Shown here: positions 16,429 to 25,603 of the stretch, one piece after another | Layout: each line of letters begins with the position of its first letter | Position numbering within the stretch: the stretch's first letter is position 1 | Assembly: GCF_013385425.1 (NCBI RefSeq) | Contig: NZ_JACAQA010000024.1 | Location: 1-64,000 of the forward strand | Source of the DNA: Pseudomonas gingeri | GTDB lineage: Bacteria > Pseudomonadota > Gammaproteobacteria > Pseudomonadales > Pseudomonadaceae | Direction: 5' to 3' | DNA: 64,000 nt | The notes under the pieces: generated by a model | Databases searched by the model: none | Told to the model about the DNA's origin: nothing | What the model saw: only the letters and a program-made list of their open reading frames with translations | Made by a program: the position numbers and the translations under genes

Positions 16429-18372
16429 ATGTTCCGTTGGCTGACCCGCGCACTGCGCGACCGCAGTATCCGCTTCAAACTGGCCCTGGGCTTCGGCCTG
16501 GTATTGCTCTTGACCCTGGCGATCACTCTCACCGGCTGGCACGCCCTGAGTACCACGGTAGAGCGCTCGCACACGCTGTCGAGCATCGCCCGGCTCAGCC
16601 GCCTGACCAGTGACATGCGCGCTGATCGCATCGCCTTCCGGGTGCTGAACGACCCGCAGAGTCGCACCCGGATCACCCGCCAGCTGGCGAGTATCGAGAA
16701 ACTGCTGACGACGCTCCTGCCGCGCCTGACGGACCCGGGCGAACGACAGATCCTCGCCGACCAGCAGCACGCGGCCCAAGGTTTCCAGACCACCCTCGAC
16801 GATCTCGATGAAAACCTTCGCGACCGTGACCGCGCCCGCAAGCGGATGAACGCCGGCCTGACCCAGGCCACCCAGGCGGTGGCCCGCTTTGCCGCCCATC
16901 AACTGCGCGAAGCCGGCAAGAGTCCCCACGAGCAACAGTGGCAGGCCCCGCTCAAACGGGTCGAAGAACTCCGTCAACTGCTCAACGAGACCCACGCCAG
17001 CGTGCAGACACCGGCCTATCTGGCCGATTCGCTGCAAGCCTATTCCGAGCAGGCACTGAAGGCGATCGACCGGCTTGGACAACTTGAAACCCAGGTCACA
17101 CCGCTGACGGCGCCACTGGCCGACGACTACCAGCGCATGCTGCTGGAACTGCGCCACTACCGCGAGGCCCTGCAGCGTTTCAAGGACGCGCAACTGCTCA
17201 CCGAGGCGGCCCACAATGTGATGGAAGGCCTGGGCAACCAGCTGCTGGCCGGCAACGAGGATCTCAGCCGCAGCCAGACCCAGGCCCGTGATCGCCAGAC
17301 CCAGGCGGCGAAATGGCTGCTGGCGAAAATAGCCCTGCTGGCCTGGTTGATCGCGACCCTGGCCGCCTGGGTCCTCAGCCGCCAATTGCTGATCCCGCTC
17401 TCACGCAGCCTGAAGCTGGCCCACCATATCGCCGCGGGCGACCTGAGCCGCGATGTGGCGGTGGATCGCCAGGACGAGCTCGGCCAGTTGCAACAGGCCA
17501 TGCGCGGCATGACCCTGGGCCTGCGGGAGCTGATCCGTGGCATCGGCATCAGCGCTTCGCGGGTGGCCAGCGCCGCCGAGCACCTGTCGACCAGCACCGA
17601 GCAGACCGACGCCAGCGTCAGCAGCCAGTACGCCGCCACCGAGCAAGTGGCCGCCGCCATGAAACAGATGAGCGCCAGTGTGCTCGAAGTCGCCCGTCAC
17701 GCCGAAACCGCCTCCGTGGCAGCCACCCAGGCCGACCAGCAGGCCCGCGAAGGTGACAGCGCCGTGGCCGACGCCATCGAACAGATCGAACAACTCGAGC
17801 AATATATGCAACGCTGCTCCCAGGCCATGGGCGGGCTCCAGCGCGAAAGCGAGCGGATCGGCAGCGTGCTCGATGTGATCAAATCGGTGTCCCAGCAAAC
17901 CAACCTGCTGGCCCTGAATGCCGCCATCGAGGCAGCCCGGGCCGGCGAGGCCGGCAGTGGCTTCGCCGTGGTCGCCGACGAGGTGCGCTGCCTGGCGCAG
18001 CGCACCCAGGACTCGGCACAAGAGATCAAGGACCTGATCGTGGCCTTGCAAGGCGGGACCCAGGAGGTCGCGGGCATGCTCGACAACAGCCGCAAACTGA
18101 CCCGCCACAGCGTCGAGTCGAGCCGCCACAGCGGTGGCAAGCTGGAAGCCATCAGCCGCAGCGTGTCGCAGATCCTCGGGATGAACGAGCAGATCGCCGC
18201 CGCCGGCGAAGAACAGAGTGTCGTCGCCGAGCAGATCAGCCGCAGCATGTTGCATGTACGGGATATGTCACAGCAGACTGCCAACGCCTGTGATGAAACA
18301 GCCGCCGCCAGCCTGCAGTTGAGTCAGCTGGGGGCACAGTTGCAGCGGCTGGTGGAGCGTTTCAAAGTCTGA
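16429..18372 (+). CDS. Methyl-accepting chemotaxis protein, HBM-type sensor domain
   Basis: Transmembrane chemoreceptor of 647 residues. A first membrane helix (about residues 17-38) is followed by a roughly 260-residue all-helical periplasmic domain, whose size and lack of Cache motifs fit the helical bimodular (HBM) class, known for organic-acid receptors such as McpS. A second membrane helix (LLAKIALLAWLIATLAAWVL, about 300-320), a HAMP domain and the signalling hairpin tip QQTNLLALNAAIEAARAGEA follow. I infer the HBM assignment from length and helicity only, so no ligand can be named. An AGGAGA ribosome site lies before the ATG. It is convergent with a binding-protein gene. Confidence 0.88.
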   Translation: MFRWLTRALRDRSIRFKLALGFGLVLLLTLAITLTGWHALSTTVERSHTLSSIARLSRLTSDMRADRIAFRVLNDPQSRTRITRQLASIEKLLTTLLPRLTDPGERQILADQQHAAQGFQTTLDDLDENLRDRDRARKRMNAGLTQATQAVARFAAHQLREAGKSPHEQQWQAPLKRVEELRQLLNETHASVQTPAYLADSLQAYSEQALKAIDRLGQLETQVTPLTAPLADDYQRMLLELRHYREALQRFKDAQLLTEAAHNVMEGLGNQLLAGNEDLSRSQTQARDRQTQAAKWLLAKIALLAWLIATLAAWVLSRQLLIPLSRSLKLAHHIAAGDLSRDVAVDRQDELGQLQQAMRGMTLGLRELIRGIGISASRVASAAEHLSTSTEQTDASVSSQYAATEQVAAAMKQMSASVLEVARHAETASVAATQADQQAREGDSAVADAIEQIEQLEQYMQRCSQAMGGLQRESERIGSVLDVIKSVSQQTNLLALNAAIEAARAGEAGSGFAVVADEVRCLAQRTQDSAQEIKDLIVALQGGTQEVAGMLDNSRKLTRHSVESSRHSGGKLEAISRSVSQILGMNEQIAAAGEEQSVVAEQISRSMLHVRDMSQQTANACDETAAASLQLSQLGAQLQRLVERFKV

Positions 18373-18399
18373 GCCCCCACTCCCTGTTATGCGCGCTTT

Positions 18400-18488
18400 T
18401 GTGGGAGCGGAGCTTGTCGGATCACCGCACCGCCGCGAAGCTTTTGGCGTTCTCACGGGCCTCTTCGCGGGCAAGCTCCGCTCCCACA
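18400..18488. repeat. REPIN between chemoreceptor and binding-protein genes
   Basis: TGTGGGAGCGGAGCTTGTC and GGGCAAGCTCCGCTCCCACA are inverted arms. The interior CGCGAAGCTTTTGGCGTTCTC matches, in inverse orientation, the element at 2118-2206. It lies between two convergent genes, as bidirectional-terminator-like REPs often do. Confidence 0.85.
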
Positions 18489-18523
18489 TGAGGTTTATGC
18501 TGCCCGCAAGATCGCGCCCGGGC

Positions 18524-19321
18524 TCAATCGATCTCGGCCAGCCAGTCGCTGGTCTTGAACCACTTGTCGTGGATCCGATCGTAGGTGCCATCTTCGGCGA
18601 TCTGGTGGAGAAAGTGGTTGATCCAGTTGAGACTGTCGTGGTCGCCCTTCTTCACCCCGAAGGCCAGCGGTTCGTAGGTGAACGGCTGGTCCAGGCACAA
18701 CAGCTTGCCGTCACCCAGCTTGTTCACCGCCACCAGGTTGTAGGGGGCGTCATGGACAAAGGCGTCGGCCTTGCCGTCGAGCACGGCCTGCACGCCCTCT
18801 TCCTCATTGGCATAGGTGCTCAGTTGGGCTGCGCCCATCATTTTTTTTGCAACGATTTCCCCCGTGGTCCCGGCCTTGGCGGCGATGCGATAGCCGGCCT
18901 CGTTGAGGTCCTCGAAACTCTGCACCTTGCTGCCCAGTTCCAGGGGGATCAACAGCGTCTGCCCGACCACGATAAAGGCATCGCTGAAGTTGAGTCGCAG
19001 GTTGCGCTCCTGGGTCAGGGTCATGCCGCTGGCGACCAGGTCGAACTTGTTCGCCAGTAAACCGGGGAGCAACTCGGCGTAAGGACTGGCCACCAGTTCC
19101 AGCTTGACCCCCAGCGCTCGGCTCATTTCCCGCAACAGGTCGATTTCGAAACCGATGATTTCGCCGCGCTTGCTCGTCATTTCGAAGGGGATATACGTCG
19201 GATTGGTCCCGACTCTCAGCGTGCCGCGCTTGAGCGCGTCATCAACGGCACCCGCCTGCACCCCACAGGCGTGAGTGAGCACAACGATGCCCAGCAGCAG
19301 CATCGACAGAAACCTTTTCAT
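18524..19321 (-). CDS. Orphan amino-acid-type ABC transporter substrate-binding protein
   Basis: Periplasmic binding protein of the SBP_bac_3 type, which captures polar amino acids or similar solutes for ABC importers. With the second of two adjacent ATGs (GGGGAG 7 bases upstream) it is 265 residues. It has a signal peptide MKRFLSMLLLGIVVLTHACGVQA and the family pattern GTLRVGTNPTYIPFE, GFEIDLLREMSRALG, DLVASGMTLTQERN, where the Arg normally binds the alpha-carboxylate. No permease or ATPase gene is adjacent, so it must either serve a transporter encoded elsewhere or a receptor. Confidence 0.88.
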   Translation of the reverse strand: MKRFLSMLLLGIVVLTHACGVQAGAVDDALKRGTLRVGTNPTYIPFEMTSKRGEIIGFEIDLLREMSRALGVKLELVASPYAELLPGLLANKFDLVASGMTLTQERNLRLNFSDAFIVVGQTLLIPLELGSKVQSFEDLNEAGYRIAAKAGTTGEIVAKKMMGAAQLSTYANEEEGVQAVLDGKADAFVHDAPYNLVAVNKLGDGKLLCLDQPFTYEPLAFGVKKGDHDSLNWINHFLHQIAEDGTYDRIHDKWFKTSDWLAEID

Positions 19322-19477
19322 CATGAAACTCCCCAGGGCCGCTTTTCCGGTCGTGCCAGTCTGCGCGAACACACAGTCGCCGTGATCTGGCGGGCACGAT
19401 TTTGGGGGGCGATCCTAACGTACTCGAGTACGGGGCAACACCAAGGGGGGACGGGTCTTTTGTTACCAAATGACAAA

Positions 19478-19508
19478 GGGGCCGCGGTGCTTGTCACACC
19501 GCGGCCCC
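19478..19508 (-). terminator. Rho-independent terminator of opgGH
   Basis: GGGGCCGCGGTG and CACCGCGGCCCC form a perfect 12-bp stem with a 7-base loop, and on the minus strand it is followed by TTTGTC. It starts 8 bases past the opgH stop. Confidence 0.88.
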
Positions 19509-19515
19509 TCGGGCG

Positions 19516-22086
19516 TCAGGCCGGCTGGGCCGGCGCTGTGGCCGGCTGCAGGGGCAGCAACGGCGCATGGGGATCGGCCTTGATCGAGTCGCGCCAGGCG
19601 CCCAACCATTCGGCGTGGCCTTCGCTCCAGACCTGCTCATGCAGGCGGGTCAGGGCCACCGGATCGCTCAGCAGGTGCAGCCGCGACTGATTGTCCAGAC
19701 CGGATGGCCCGACCTTCAGCGCATGCCGAACACGCTCGACACGCAGCCATTCGATCGGCTCGGCGTGGCCGTGACGGGCCGTTGCCAGGGCGCAGGCCAG
19801 GGCATTCTGGCGTGGATCGACCACGGCCCGGACAAAGCCGTCATTCAGCGCATGCCAACGGTTTTCGTGGGTGTACTCATCCGTTGCCTGCAGCGCCTGG
19901 GGCGGATTGTATTCCTCGGGAATGAGAAACAGGCTCTCATCCCTGGAACGCAAGCCCAGGTTGACCCGACTGGAAATCACCGAGACCGGGATCGACAGCA
20001 TCAGCGAACCGACGATCGGGGTCAGCCACCAGAGGAAGCTCGGGTTGAGCCAGACCACCAGCAGTGCCCAGAGCGCACCCAACAGGGTTTGCGGACCATG
20101 CCGGCGCACCGCTTCGCCCCACGGCGTGGAGTCGTCGTCACGCTGCGGAGAGTTCCAGGTCGCCGCCCAGCCGAGGAACGCGGCCAGGACAAAACGGGTG
20201 TGGAAAATCATCCGCACCGGCGCCAGCAACATGGAGAAAAGCATCTCCAGCAGCATCGACAAGGTCACCTTGAACTTGCCGCCGAACTCTTTCGCGCCCT
20301 TGGCCCAGATCAGGATGATGCTCAGCAGCTTGGGCAGGAACAGCAGCACGATGGTGGTGGAGAACAGCGCCACCGCCTTGTCCGGATGCCATTGCGGCCA
20401 CAGCGGATAGAGCTGGCGCGGCTCCATGAAGTACTGCGGCTCCATCAGCGTGTTGACCGCCAGCAGGGCCGTCGACAGCACCAGGAAGAAGAACCACAGC
20501 GGCGCCGACAGGTAGGACATCACGCCGGTGAGGAACACCGCGCGGTGCACCGGGTGCATGCCCTTGACCAGGAACAGGCGGAAGTTCATCAGGTTGCCGT
20601 GGCACCAGCGGCGGTCGCGCTTGAGCTCGTCGAGCAGGTTCGGCGGCAGTTCTTCGTAGCTGCCCGGCAGGTCGTAGGCGATCCATACACCCCAGCCGGC
20701 ACGGCGCATCAGTGCGGCCTCGACGAAGTCGTGGGAGAGGATCGCGCCGGCGAAGGCACCTTTACCGGGTAACGGCGCCAGGGCGCAGTGCTCGATAAAC
20801 GGCTTCATGCGGATGATCGCGTTGTGGCCCCAGTAGTGGGATTCGCCCAGCTGCCAGAAGTGCAGGCCGGCGGTGAACAACGGACCGTAGACGCGGGTCG
20901 CGAACTGCTGCATGCGCGCATAGAGGGTGTCCATGCCCGACGCCCGTGGCGCGGTCTGGATGATCCCGGCGTCCGGCGTGGCTTCCATCAACCGCACCAG
21001 GCTGGTCAGGCACTCGCCGCTCATGACGCTGTCGGCGTCGAGCACCACCATGTACTTGTAGTCGCCACCCCAACGACGGCAGAAGTCGTCAAGGTTACCG
21101 CTCTTGCGCTTCACGCGACGACGGCGACGGCGGTAGAAGATCTTGCCGAAGCCCGAGGCTTCGCGGCAGACATCCAGCCAGGCCTGTTGCTCGGCGACGC
21201 AGATATCGGTGTCGTTACTGTCGCTGAGGACGAAGAAGTCAAAGCGGTCCAGGTCACCGGTGGCCGCCACCGACTCGAAGGTCGCCCGCAGGCCGGCAAA
21301 GACTCGCGGCACGTCTTCATTGCAGATCGGCATGACGATGGCGGTACGCGCATCCTTGGCGATCGGCTCGCTGCCGGCGCTGGCACCGGAGATACGGTAC
21401 TTGTCGTGCCCGGTGAGCAATTCGAGAAAGCCCATCAGCGCGGTCCAGAAACCCGCCGAAACCCAGCAGAACAGAATCCCGAACAGCACCAGGATGCTGG
21501 TTTGCAGCAGATAAGGCAGCACTTGCTGGGCGGTCTGCAACAGCGGTTGATGCACCACTTCGTTGAGATCGACGAAGGCCCAGCCCTGGTAAGGCATGAT
21601 GCCTTTCATATACCAGCCGGCAACGATGGTCTGGCCGAGCATCAACACCAGCAGGATATAACGACGAATCGAACCCACGGTGCGCCAGCGCGCATGGGGC
21701 AGGTCGCGTTTGTCGTCCTTGGGCACCGGCGGATTGCTCCGTCCGGTCATACGCCGCCAGCCGCGCACCAGGATATTGGTGCGCCACGGCTCCGGGACCA
21801 CCTTGGTCCGACGGATCGGCGGCGTGGCCTTGAGGCGCACGCGCCCGGAAGCATCCACCGCGAGCATCTCGGCGTCTTCCAGCTCGGCGGCCGAATCGAG
21901 GGTCAGGCGGCGCCCCACCGAAGCCTGCGCGGCCTCGGCGGAGTCAAGCAGCGGTTGTTCGCTCAGGCGCTCGTGCAGTTCGGCGAACGAGGTGCAGTTC
22001 GCCAGCTCCGCACGTTGCTCATTGCTCAGCGGCAAGTGTGCCAGGTACTCGAAAAGAGCCTCTGGCTGTACGTTTGGGTTACTCAT
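19516..22086 (-). CDS. opgH: Glucan biosynthesis glucosyltransferase OpgH
   Basis: OpgH (MdoH) is the inner-membrane family-2 glucosyltransferase that builds the beta-1,2 backbone of osmoregulated periplasmic glucans from UDP-glucose. The 856-residue protein has several membrane helices flanking a cytosolic catalytic domain with VVLDADSVM (the DxD motif) and the late RDRRWCHGN (RxxRW-type) motif. The N-terminal region is a long soluble extension. It overlaps the end of opgG by 8 bases, so the two genes are co-translated, as in other gamma-proteobacteria. Confidence 0.97.
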   Translation of the reverse strand: MSNPNVQPEALFEYLAHLPLSNEQRAELANCTSFAELHERLSEQPLLDSAEAAQASVGRRLTLDSAAELEDAEMLAVDASGRVRLKATPPIRRTKVVPEPWRTNILVRGWRRMTGRSNPPVPKDDKRDLPHARWRTVGSIRRYILLVLMLGQTIVAGWYMKGIMPYQGWAFVDLNEVVHQPLLQTAQQVLPYLLQTSILVLFGILFCWVSAGFWTALMGFLELLTGHDKYRISGASAGSEPIAKDARTAIVMPICNEDVPRVFAGLRATFESVAATGDLDRFDFFVLSDSNDTDICVAEQQAWLDVCREASGFGKIFYRRRRRRVKRKSGNLDDFCRRWGGDYKYMVVLDADSVMSGECLTSLVRLMEATPDAGIIQTAPRASGMDTLYARMQQFATRVYGPLFTAGLHFWQLGESHYWGHNAIIRMKPFIEHCALAPLPGKGAFAGAILSHDFVEAALMRRAGWGVWIAYDLPGSYEELPPNLLDELKRDRRWCHGNLMNFRLFLVKGMHPVHRAVFLTGVMSYLSAPLWFFFLVLSTALLAVNTLMEPQYFMEPRQLYPLWPQWHPDKAVALFSTTIVLLFLPKLLSIILIWAKGAKEFGGKFKVTLSMLLEMLFSMLLAPVRMIFHTRFVLAAFLGWAATWNSPQRDDDSTPWGEAVRRHGPQTLLGALWALLVVWLNPSFLWWLTPIVGSLMLSIPVSVISSRVNLGLRSRDESLFLIPEEYNPPQALQATDEYTHENRWHALNDGFVRAVVDPRQNALACALATARHGHAEPIEWLRVERVRHALKVGPSGLDNQSRLHLLSDPVALTRLHEQVWSEGHAEWLGAWRDSIKADPHAPLLPLQPATAPAQPA

Positions 22087-23932
22087 CGGCAGGCAACTGG
22101 TAGCTCCAGGTCTCGGTCAGGACTTGCTCAGTCGGCACCGGTTCCGGGGTGATAGGGGCAGCCTCGGGAGCCGGCGCCGTAGCGTCGTGCTCTTTCTTGT
22201 CCTGGGCGGGCTCTTTCTTGTCCTGGGCCGGATCCTTCTTGTCCTGGACCGGCTCTTTCTTATCCTGGGCCGGATCCTTCTTCTCCTGAGCCTGCTCTTT
22301 CTTCTCCAGGGCCTTCTCTTTCTCCTGCTGCTTGGCCGCAACCTTGTCGGCCTTGACCACCTGGGAAGAGACCGCAACCTTGGCCGGATCCGCCGTGGCG
22401 AGGTCCTTGACCAGGTTCGCGCGCAGCTCGGTGGCCTTGCCCGGATCCTTGACCTTCAGGCGCAGGGTCAGGCGCCAGCCCTGGGTTTCCGGGTTGTAGC
22501 GCAGGCTGTTTTCCACCAGTTCGGCGTTGTCGCCGACGCTGACCTGGCTGCGTACCGGCGCGTCTTCAGGCAGGGCCTTGAGGGACGGACCTTCGAAGTC
22601 GATCAGGTAGGCCACGCTGCCGTCCGGCTGACGGATCAGGTTGGATTGCTTGACGTCGCCGGTGGACTTCAGGGTCTGCTTGACCCAGGCGCCGTCCGGC
22701 GAATGCAGGGCCGCTTCATCAGTGGTCCAGTGCAGGCGATAGGCGAAGTTCATCGGCTGACCGGTGTCGGCGCGTTCGGCCGGGTTCCAGAAAGCCACGA
22801 TGTTGTCGTTGGTTTCGTCGGCGGTCGGAATCTCCACCAGGTCGACGGTGCCCTTGCCCCAGTCGCCCTTGGGCTCGATCCAGGCGCTTGGGCGCTTGTC
22901 GTAACGGTCGTCAAGGTCTTCGTAGTGGCTGAAATCACGGCCACGTTGCAGCAAGCCAAAGCCCCGTGGGTTTTCCACGGAGAAATTGCTCACCGACAGG
23001 TGTTTCGGGTTGTTCAGCGGACGCCAGACCCATTCGCCATTGCCGGCATGGATCGACAGGCCGCTGGAGTCATGCAGCTCGCGACGGTAGTTGAGGACCT
23101 TGGACGGCTGGTTGGCGCCGAACAGGAACATGCTGGTCAACGGCGCTACGCCGAGCTTGCCGACCTTGTCACGCAGGAACATCTGCGCCTTCACGTCGAC
23201 GATGGTGTCGGTGCCCGGACGCAGGATCAGGCGGTAGGCGCCGGTGGCCCGTGGCGAGTCCAACAGGGCGAAAATCACCAGGTGCTTGTCGGTCGGCTTC
23301 GGTTGCTGGATCCAGAACTCGGTGAAGCGCGGGAACTCTTCGCCGGACGGCAAGGCGGTGTCGATGGCCATGCCACGGGCCGACAGGCCATAGGTCTGGC
23401 CCTTGCCGACGACGCGAAAGTAACTCGCGCCGAGCATGGTCATGATCTCGTCCTGCTTGTCCGCCTTGTTGATCGGGTAAAGCACACGAAAGCCGGCATA
23501 ACCCAGCTGTTCGGTGGATTTAGGATCGAACTTGACGTCACCGAAATCGAAACGGGTCGGGTCGTACTTGATCTCTTTCACATCGTCGGCGGTGATTTCG
23601 TTGATTTTCACCGGCGTATCGAAGTGCATGCCCTGATGGTAGAACGACAGTTTGAAGGGGGTTTTCTCGCCCGCCCATTCGGCCTTGTCGGTCAGGAAAC
23701 GGATTTTCTGGTAGTCCGCGAACTTCATGTCACGGAACTCGTTCGGCAGATTGCTGCGCGGAGCTTCGTATTTCTGCCCGGCCAGCGTCTTGGCCTTGGC
23801 CGACACATCATCCAGATTGAACGCAAAGAGTTGGCCGGCGCTGAGCAGGCAAAGCAGTGCCGAGCCCGCCACCAGTGCTTTTCTCAACCCTTTGGCGGTC
23901 AGTGTTGGAGCATTACAGGGACTAACAATCAC
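22079..23932 (-). CDS. opgG: Periplasmic glucan biosynthesis protein OpgG
   Basis: OpgG (MdoG) is the periplasmic protein needed for beta-1,6 branching or release of periplasmic glucans. I choose the GTG at 23932 (GCGAGGGT upstream), giving VIVSPCNAP... with a cleavable signal ending LLSAGQLFA; a longer ATG frame adds nine residues. The protein is about 617 residues, longer than the roughly 510-530 of many homologues. The conserved beta-sandwich runs from FNLDDVSAKAKTLAGQ to about residue 530, and the extra length is a Lys/Asp/Gln-rich repeat (KKDPAQDKKEP units) inserted before the final VLTETWSYQLPADE. Upstream, 23933-24197 has no gene. Confidence 0.95.
   Translation of the reverse strand: MIVSPCNAPTLTAKGLRKALVAGSALLCLLSAGQLFAFNLDDVSAKAKTLAGQKYEAPRSNLPNEFRDMKFADYQKIRFLTDKAEWAGEKTPFKLSFYHQGMHFDTPVKINEITADDVKEIKYDPTRFDFGDVKFDPKSTEQLGYAGFRVLYPINKADKQDEIMTMLGASYFRVVGKGQTYGLSARGMAIDTALPSGEEFPRFTEFWIQQPKPTDKHLVIFALLDSPRATGAYRLILRPGTDTIVDVKAQMFLRDKVGKLGVAPLTSMFLFGANQPSKVLNYRRELHDSSGLSIHAGNGEWVWRPLNNPKHLSVSNFSVENPRGFGLLQRGRDFSHYEDLDDRYDKRPSAWIEPKGDWGKGTVDLVEIPTADETNDNIVAFWNPAERADTGQPMNFAYRLHWTTDEAALHSPDGAWVKQTLKSTGDVKQSNLIRQPDGSVAYLIDFEGPSLKALPEDAPVRSQVSVGDNAELVENSLRYNPETQGWRLTLRLKVKDPGKATELRANLVKDLATADPAKVAVSSQVVKADKVAAKQQEKEKALEKKEQAQEKKDPAQDKKEPVQDKKDPAQDKKEPAQDKKEHDATAPAPEAAPITPEPVPTEQVLTETWSYQLPADE
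22190..22300. repeat. Tandem repeats encoding Lys-rich OpgG segment
   Basis: Near-identical units of 18 or 36 bases (minus strand GACAAGAAAGAGCC and GATCCGGCCCAGG types) repeat about five to six times inside the opgG coding sequence, in frame. They translate to alternating KKDPAQD and KKEPVQD/KKEPAQD. The repetition makes length variation between strains likely. Confidence 0.85.
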
Positions 23933-24154
23933 GAGCAACCCTCGCCGAAAACAGATCAAAAACCAACGGCTAGCTATCTATATGCCAGGTTGGCGAGCAT
24001 TGTTCCGACTCCCATGGGGGCAAATGATTCCCCAAACGGTCACGGACAAGTCTCTACCTAAGTCAAATTGGACCAACGAACGCCGATCCCCGTAGCGCGC
24101 GATTATCTAGTAGGCCGCGTTACAACGCATCAGGTGAAACAAAGTATTTATCGC

Positions 24155-24171
24155 GAAAACCTCCTGTTTTC
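24155..24171 (-). other. Small hairpin between dtd and opgG
   Basis: GAAAAC-CTCCT-GTTTTC is a perfect 6-bp inverted repeat 26 bases past the dtd stop. On the minus strand its loop reads AGGAG. It lacks a U tract, so I do not call it a terminator; it may be part of the opgG leader or simply chance. Confidence 0.35.
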
Positions 24172-24197
24172 AGCCAAGTACGTCGTTTTTGATGCAT

Positions 24198-24635
24198 TCA
24201 GGTCTGTAACAGGAAGGTCACAGGGCCATCATTGACCAGATGTACCTGCATGTCCGCCCCGAAACGCCCGGTCGCCACCTGCCCATGCAAGCGTTGCGCC
24301 TGTGCCACTACGTAGTCGAACAACACCTCGGCGAGCGCCGGAGGCGCCGCCGTGGAGAAGCTCGGACGCAATCCACTCCGGGTATCGGCCGCCAGGGTGA
24401 ACTGCGACACCAGCAGCAACCCGCCACCGGTGTCCGCCAGGGACAAGTTCATCTTGCCCTGCGGATCGCTGAACACCCGATAGTTAAGCAGCTTCTTCAG
24501 CAGTTTGTCGGCCTGCGCCTGGGTATCGCCCGGTTCCACCGCCAGCAGCACCAGCAACCCCTGGTCGATGGCCCCGACGATTTCTCCCGCCACTTCCACC
24601 CGCGCGCCGCTGACCCGTTGCAACAGCCCCTTCAT
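24198..24635 (-). CDS. dtd: D-aminoacyl-tRNA deacylase Dtd
   Basis: Dtd removes D-amino acids (and glycine mischarged on tRNA-Ala) from tRNA. The 145-residue protein starts MKGLLQRVSGARVEV and carries the two family motifs: SQFTL in LLLVSQFTLAADTRSGLRPSF, and the cross-subunit Gly-cisPro motif near the C-terminus, NDGPVTFLLQT. The start ATG overlaps the pip stop by 4 bp, so pip and dtd form one operon. Confidence 0.97.
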   Translation of the reverse strand: MKGLLQRVSGARVEVAGEIVGAIDQGLLVLLAVEPGDTQAQADKLLKKLLNYRVFSDPQGKMNLSLADTGGGLLLVSQFTLAADTRSGLRPSFSTAAPPALAEVLFDYVVAQAQRLHGQVATGRFGADMQVHLVNDGPVTFLLQT

Positions 24636-25603
24636 GCTTCTTCGAGAGGCAGGTCGAGCAGGCGTCGGGCCATCTGGTCGGCCGCGCGCACCAGGGCATC
24701 GGTGATCCCCGGCTCGGAAGCCGCGTGACCAGCATCGCGAATCACCTGCAACTCGCTGTTGGGCCAGGCCTGGTGCAACTCCCAGGCGTTGTCCAATGGG
24801 CAGATCGCATCGTAGCGACCGTGCACGATCACCCCCGGCAGGTGGGCGATCTTGTCCATGTCGCGGATCAGTTGGTTGGGTTCGAGAAAGGAGTCGTTGG
24901 TGAAGTAGTGGCATTCGATCCGGGCAATCGACAGCGCGCGCTGCGGCTCGGAGAAGCGATCGACCACCAGCGGGTTCGGGCGCAGGGTCGCGGTACGGCC
25001 TTCCCACAGGGACCAGGCCTTGGCCGCGTGCATCTGGGCGATCTGGTCGTTGCCGGTCAGACGCTTGTGGAATGCGTTGAGCAGGTCGTCGCGCTCATCC
25101 AGCGGGATCGGCGCCATGTAGTCCTGCCAGTAATCCGGGAACAGACGGCTGGCCCCGCTCTGGTAGAGCCAATCGACGTCCTGTGGCCGGGCCAGGAAAA
25201 CCCCCCGCAGGATCAGGCCATGCACCCGCTCCGCGTGGGTCTGGGCGTAGGCCAGGGACAGCGTCGAGCCCCAGGAGCCGCCGAACAGCACCCATTTTTC
25301 AATCCCCAGGTGCTGGCGAATCCGCTCGAGGTCCGCCACCAGGTCCCAGGTGGTGTTGTTCTCCAGGCTCGCATGGGGGGTTGAGCGCCCGCAACCGCGC
25401 TGGTCGAAGGTGATGATACGAAACAGGTTGGGGTCGAAATAGCACCGGCTCTGCGCATCGCAACCGGCTCCCGGGCCTCCGTGGATAAAGACCACCGGCA
25501 AGCCTTCCGGCGAACCGCTCTCATCGACATACAGTACATGTGTTTCATCCACGGCCAGATCGTGCCGGGCGTAGGGTTTGATCTGCGGGTACAAAGTCTG
25601 CAT
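24632..25603 (-). CDS. pip: Proline iminopeptidase
   Basis: Prolyl aminopeptidase (peptidase family S33) releases N-terminal proline from peptides. From the ATG at 25603 (MQTLYPQIKPYARHDL) the protein has 323 residues. It shows the oxyanion HGGPGAG, the nucleophile Ser110 in GGSWGS, the Asp in GRYDAICP and the His in DAGHAASEP. An upstream in-frame start would add 15 residues not normal for the family. It is divergent from the unrecognised gene at 25876 and co-oriented with dtd. Confidence 0.96.
   Translation of the reverse strand: MQTLYPQIKPYARHDLAVDETHVLYVDESGSPEGLPVVFIHGGPGAGCDAQSRCYFDPNLFRIITFDQRGCGRSTPHASLENNTTWDLVADLERIRQHLGIEKWVLFGGSWGSTLSLAYAQTHAERVHGLILRGVFLARPQDVDWLYQSGASRLFPDYWQDYMAPIPLDERDDLLNAFHKRLTGNDQIAQMHAAKAWSLWEGRTATLRPNPLVVDRFSEPQRALSIARIECHYFTNDSFLEPNQLIRDMDKIAHLPGVIVHGRYDAICPLDNAWELHQAWPNSELQVIRDAGHAASEPGITDALVRAADQMARRLLDLPLEEA

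Noticed and set aside
21680..24061. Open frame of about 790 codons on the plus strand across opgH and opgG
   Set aside because: It spans two well-defined genes in the opposite direction, has low-complexity translation (LFLVLGRILLVLDRLFLI) and reflects the opgG DNA repeats.
24155..24171. AGGAG in a hairpin loop on the minus strand as a translation switch
   Set aside because: The next ATG is about 28 bases away and opens only seven codons; no gene starts there.
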